The notes beneath the pieces were generated by a model. It did no database searches. It was not told where the DNA came from and saw only the letters and a list, made by a program, of their open reading frames with translations. Positions 59,320 through 64,000 of a stretch of 64,000 nt of DNA are shown piece by piece. Each line of letters opens with the position of its first letter. The first letter of the stretch is position 1. The position numbers and the translations under genes were made by a program. The stretch comes from Hymenolepis diminuta (lineage: Eukaryota; Platyhelminthes; Cestoda; Cyclophyllidea; Hymenolepididae): positions 718,545 through 782,544 of the forward strand of contig CAADRB010000058.1 of assembly GCA_900708905.1 (NCBI GenBank), given 5' to 3'.

Positions 59320-62300
59320 ATGGTCGCGTAAATCCCTACATTCAGTCTTCCTGGATGGTTTGTATTATTAAAACTAATTTCTTACAGTGAAGACGTCTTC
59401 TTTCTGACCATCTACCTCTCAAATAGAGCTAGTATTTAGATATACTCTAGGGCGGTCAGGAGGCATAAATAATAGGCTCTGTAATGGAGCTCAAGTAGTT
59501 TAAGAAACTGCAATCAAATGCTTGACAACAGCCCGATTTTCCAACCAATTAAGAATAGGGTGTTACTGTTCAATCCATCTCTATATTGTATTAGAATCAT
59601 GATAATAAAAGGACTTATTTTCGATCAAAAAATTAAGTGATGGTTGGTCGTTCCTTTGTAGAACATATAAAACTTTATATCCAATATTGATAACCAAACC
59701 GCATTTGAAAACCTAATTGGCAGGGCATTTGAATCGAAACTGAAAATTAAAAGCTGCTTCTCGTATTTTCTTCAAAGCTTTTACACATTCTACCACCTAA
59801 TTAAAAAGGTATTTCAATTTAGCAACATTTTCCTTGCATGTGAGGTCACTTGAACAAGGAACCTTATCCAAATTTGTGAAATCTAAAATGTATAAAATCG
59901 GCCCTACTAAGGATGTATGTTATCATCTGTAAAACTGTGTAGCGAAATGAATATAAGTCATTTATAATTAGGTTTTATATATGGGAATATCTTCATTTTA
60001 TGTGTATTGTACCGTTAAAAATGCAGTTTATTTCAGAGAAACCAAAGTAAACACCGCATGATTAAGAAATTTATCCATTTTAACTCTCATTATTAAGATA
60101 ATTTTAAAACTTGCTAGATGATTCGTTGTATAATAATTTAATAATAGATCAATGTATGTCTTATCATATTGGGCGGTTCCTAAATCGATATTTTTAGGAT
60201 TTTTGAAATCGTAAATGGAACTTCAAGTCAAATTTGTAAGTGCTTAAAATGGGAAAAACTTTGCAATATCATGAATGAAATAATACTCTCATCTCTGCTA
60301 TGTTAAAAACGTAAGTTGCTGAATATCGTGTAAGATTACCTTGCTTTCTTAAGCATTGAAAGAGAACTTAACTGGAGTGACAAGACCAACCCATCTGTAT
60401 TAAACAACTCGTCAATGAGCACTGATGCATGTATGCAAGCATTTGCTACAATCCAAGGGACGAATCATGATAACGACGGTAGAAAACCATTTATAAACTA
60501 AACATCTAATGAAGTAAGACCTCGATAACTTGACGTTGCTCTCAGCATCTTTTGGACTCCCTCTCCATTAACCGATTTCTAACAAATAAAAATTTTACTA
60601 CTGTGGGTAAAAATAGTGATTAGTAGGAGGTGAAAGGAGAAGAATGTATAGAATTAGATGACAAAGCTCAGTAGTTATGAAAAGAAGAAAAAATGTATTT
60701 CTATAAAATGCACCTCAGATGATTAGTCCTCAATCTGAATGGAGAAGACTGTGCAATATGCATTGACTTAAAAATGTCAGATGAATCGCACCAAGCAGTC
60801 ATTTTATACAGATGGTTTCTATAGCAAGTTTAATGTGAACAGTAGTTAAAATTTCGCAAGTGAGAAAGATTTACGAATTCATAGGAAACTACATGAGAAA
60901 AGATAAAAAGACAAGTTACATTTTAATGAAAAGGCGTAGAAATCGGTTTATTAATGACATTGGAGCTACATTACCGTCCAGTCTTTCAAATTTGATCAAT
61001 TCTGATGCATATTCTCCTCTCCAATTAAATGATTTTGAATTAGATATTGTAATGCGAGATTGATTAAATGCAAATGAATGGAATCTCAAAAATTAGCATA
61101 AACTCCAATTTTCACCCACTTGTCTCGAAAACTAAATTCCATTCGAATGCTTTCAAAATCTCGGATAAACAACCACATGTTGTTGGAAGAAATCAGGATA
61201 AAATACGCATCGATAAATCAGCTCTTTAGATGTCGGAAAGCAGGACCGATTTATTATAAAAAATTAAGAAATTCATAATGTACATTCACTGTCACTCATA
61301 CCTACTTAATGTCGTCCGTACATTAAGAAGATTGCTTAGAAGTAAAGCAAAAGTAAATAGACACGGTGAAGTCTCTTTAGCCGTTTAAAAGGGTAACTCA
61401 TTAACTTTCCTTGAAAAATTGTGTACCTTTACATTAATATTGAGTAAATTAAGCAATTATTCACTATTGTTGGAACAATCGTGAAATCTTCAGAGCTGTT
61501 GAGCAGAGCTTTGACCTAGATAAAAGTTATATTCATCAATCTCGTAAATTTTATAATTTCAATAGTTTTGTCTTAACCTGGATATGATGATGATGGTACA
61601 GATTAGGTATACCTTCTAATTAAAAATTTAATTATTTTACAATTAAAATGATTTTATATCTACGGAAGTATAAATGGCCACTCAATCTTTAATTTGCTCA
61701 CTTTAGAACACCGGCACGGTTGTTTTAAGAACAAATTAGAACTACGTTAAGTTGCAATGAATGCAAATCGACACCCAGTGCAAGCACTTACCATCTCCAA
61801 CTATAAACGTTTCAAAATATACCGAACCGGTGTAGTGGATCCTTAATTCTCAAATCCCTTTTTGTATTCACATTATCTGAGATAGCAACGAACGTGACTA
61901 AGCTAAGTCAGCTCTTTCGATCGATCCATGCTGGCCCTCTAGCATATGGCTGGGGATGTAACGGTCGTCATGACTCAACTCGAACCATCAATTATTCGAT
62001 TCGGACTTTCTCACAACGCCTCGAGAATATCACTGCTGCCAAGTCCCAATCCATACACTCCAATTTCTGCGTTTCCAGACCGTCCCCCATATAAAAAGCC
62101 ATGTATACATGCACCATATCGGCTGTGACTGCTACATTCATTCCTCATATCTCGGCTACTCACACGCACTCTCCCATGGAACCTGGTCCTCTCCTAATAA
62201 ACTCTGTTCAGGACTGTCTTGCCACATATCTTCATATTGTCATAGTGAAATTGTACAAGGCAGAAGGTAAAGTTCGAAGAACAGATGGGGATCAAAATCA

Positions 62301-64000
62301 GATACATCCTTCTAAGCAAACATTCTTAGCGACTGAAACTCTTTCCTTCTCAAAGCTAAGTTTTCATATCCTTTGTCCTTCACTCATCCTAAAATATAAT
62401 TTTTATTCTGAAATGACTATCAATTAATTCTTTTTCTTTCTCACAGATGGACTAAATAAGATAAATATTTGAGATGAAATTATGAATAAGAATGAACTGG
62501 GGGTCCAGAAATTTTTAATTATTATAACATACACAGTTTATTCTTCATTCACTATAATTATCTTAAAATTATAATTTAATGTATTGGCTAGTTTTATCAC
62601 ACAGGAGGAAAATAGCTTATTTAAATTTCCTATCTGTGAGAATTTCTCTGGTGGTCATGGTGGCATGATCTCAGAATAATTTAAGGGCAACACATGCAAA
62701 TACAAAAAAAGATTTTCGCTCTAGATTATTGGCCCCACGAGATTAAAAAATAACCAATTCGTATTTCACATACGATTCGTATATAAAAATGTATACCTTT
62801 AAATATTACGATTATCAAATAGGGAGGAAGTTAATGTAAATCTCTCTTGAAAAGTATATCTCTGACGCTAGAGTTATATTTGGCCCTATTTGGTCTTAAC
62901 ATCTTCAGGATAGGTGAGAAGTTTATTTCTATTAGAAATTAGTTTTCACGTCATTTGGGGACAATTGCGCTGATTCTAATGAACGGAAATTCGAATTCTT
63001 TTGCAGTTTCATGATCACATGTTTCACGATCCAACTCTAAGTTGTCTGATGTCAGAAGAAAGTTGAAATTTGAAAATGCAAGAGTTTAAAGAATGAGTGA
63101 TTGCACCATCCGCATCTACATTCGCTCAAAATGCCCTTTTATCAACGTGAAATTTCCAAATTATTTTTTAATTAATTGATTTGGAGAGCTTATAGTTTAT
63201 ATGCGGCAAAATTCAATTTTCTTCTCGAATAATGACCTAAGTAAATTACTGCATAAACAGACCTTTCGATAATTTTAAAATCTTTAGAAGGGTTCGGAAG
63301 TTACATTTATCATGTTCAACCATTTAATGATTTAACTATGTTAGATTCGCTGGCAGAGTCCTAAAACTACTCAATAGAAAAGTACGCGACAAATTGCACG
63401 TCTGCGAAGACAGATATCATTAAATTCAGTACTGTATTGACTATTTGTAAAACTGGACTATGTAGCCGTAATTCAGTATAATGCTACCGAATAAATTGAG
63501 AAATTAACATGGTAGCGGAAAAGGAAAACTGCTGTAATCTTTTGCACAGTACTGAATGGAAAGACCTTTCATTTCCTTCCTGCTGACTTAAACGTCAGCA
63601 GTTTTCCAGCTAACCATTAACCTGTTCAAATCAATATGTAACCGGCATAAAAGTCTAGTTAACCTCCGCCAAGGGAAAAAATTAGAACATTTGAAATCAA
63701 GGGGAATTGAAAATGTGCTATGTACGAGGTAACAGACCACATGATCGGTGGTTTTAAATGGTTTAAACAAGCATTGAGATTTTTTAATTTGGAAAGCGGA
63801 GATATGCATGAATTTTATTTTGTGAAGATTGTTTTCGAAATATTGCAAAGCATCTTTGCGTTATCTTCAACAGTCAGTTTTCGATATTGGTTCTTTATCA
63901 TAAAAAAGTAGAGTTTAACTTGTTCTGTTAGAAGACAACATCACAGTCCTGTGTTAACATCTTTAGCAAGCCTAAATCGTGTTGAAAAAGGAAAGAGACA
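59320..64000. other. Right-hand region, no gene recognised
   Basis: AT-rich sequence with small ORFs lacking family resemblance: 60860-61063 (+), 61894-62427 (+), 63588-63848 (-), 63720-63911 (+). At 61956-62224 a more GC-rich stretch has a TATAAAAAG (about 62090) and an AATAAA (about 62198), an LTR-like layout, but no partner copy or primer site was found. Confidence 0.3.
60360..60640 (+). repeat. Interspersed repeat C, copy 2
   Basis: Partner of 11440-11780, same orientation, sharing ATTTGCTACAATCCA and GAAGTAAGACCTCGATAaCTTGACGTTG. Confidence 0.55.

Noticed and set aside
1..64000. Prokaryotic features such as CRISPR arrays, operons or riboswitches
   Set aside because: No regularly spaced repeats with spacers, no ribosome-binding pattern, and clear spliceosomal introns throughout.

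Overview
The window is nuclear DNA from a metazoan, most likely a parasitic flatworm (cestode or trematode). Evidence: AT-rich sequence, standard genetic code, three split metazoan genes all on the + strand, very short introns (25-39 nt) clustered at gene 5' ends with a second class of 63-85 nt, and many decayed Ty3/gypsy and mariner copies. I cannot name the species from sequence alone.

Layout. (1) 1-640: RT/RNase H relic of a gypsy element on the - strand, cut by the window edge. (2) 1224-7495: UDP-glucuronate decarboxylase (UXS1), nine exons, 420 aa, with a dead mariner transposase in its largest intron. (3) 7.5-15.9 kb: gene-poor, with a solo LTR, an LTR plus a triplicated primer-binding-site motif, and a coding-like relic at 14.46-14.77 kb. 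(4) 16048-31246: a 750-aa five-finger C2H2 zinc-finger protein in eight coding exons; a 6.7-kb intron holds a GC-rich segment that may be a second promoter. (5) 31.3-38.2 kb: gene-poor, with two solo LTRs in opposite orientation and a SINE. (6) 38250-38808: ribosomal protein S18, three exons. (7) 41.9-48.6 kb: two - strand gypsy relics, one with gag end, protease, RT, RNase H, integrase and polypurine tract, the other with LTR, primer binding site and gag. (8) 52-59.3 kb: scattered coding-like blocks on the - strand with splice-like borders and several frame breaks, an unidentified gene or decaying pseudogene. (9) 59.3-64 kb: no gene recognised.

The three intact genes are unrelated in function: Golgi UDP-xylose synthesis for proteoglycans, nuclear transcription control, and the small ribosomal subunit. 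They are separate transcription units. All exon joins below were made by hand from GT/AG sites, reading-frame phase and remembered family sequences; no search was run.
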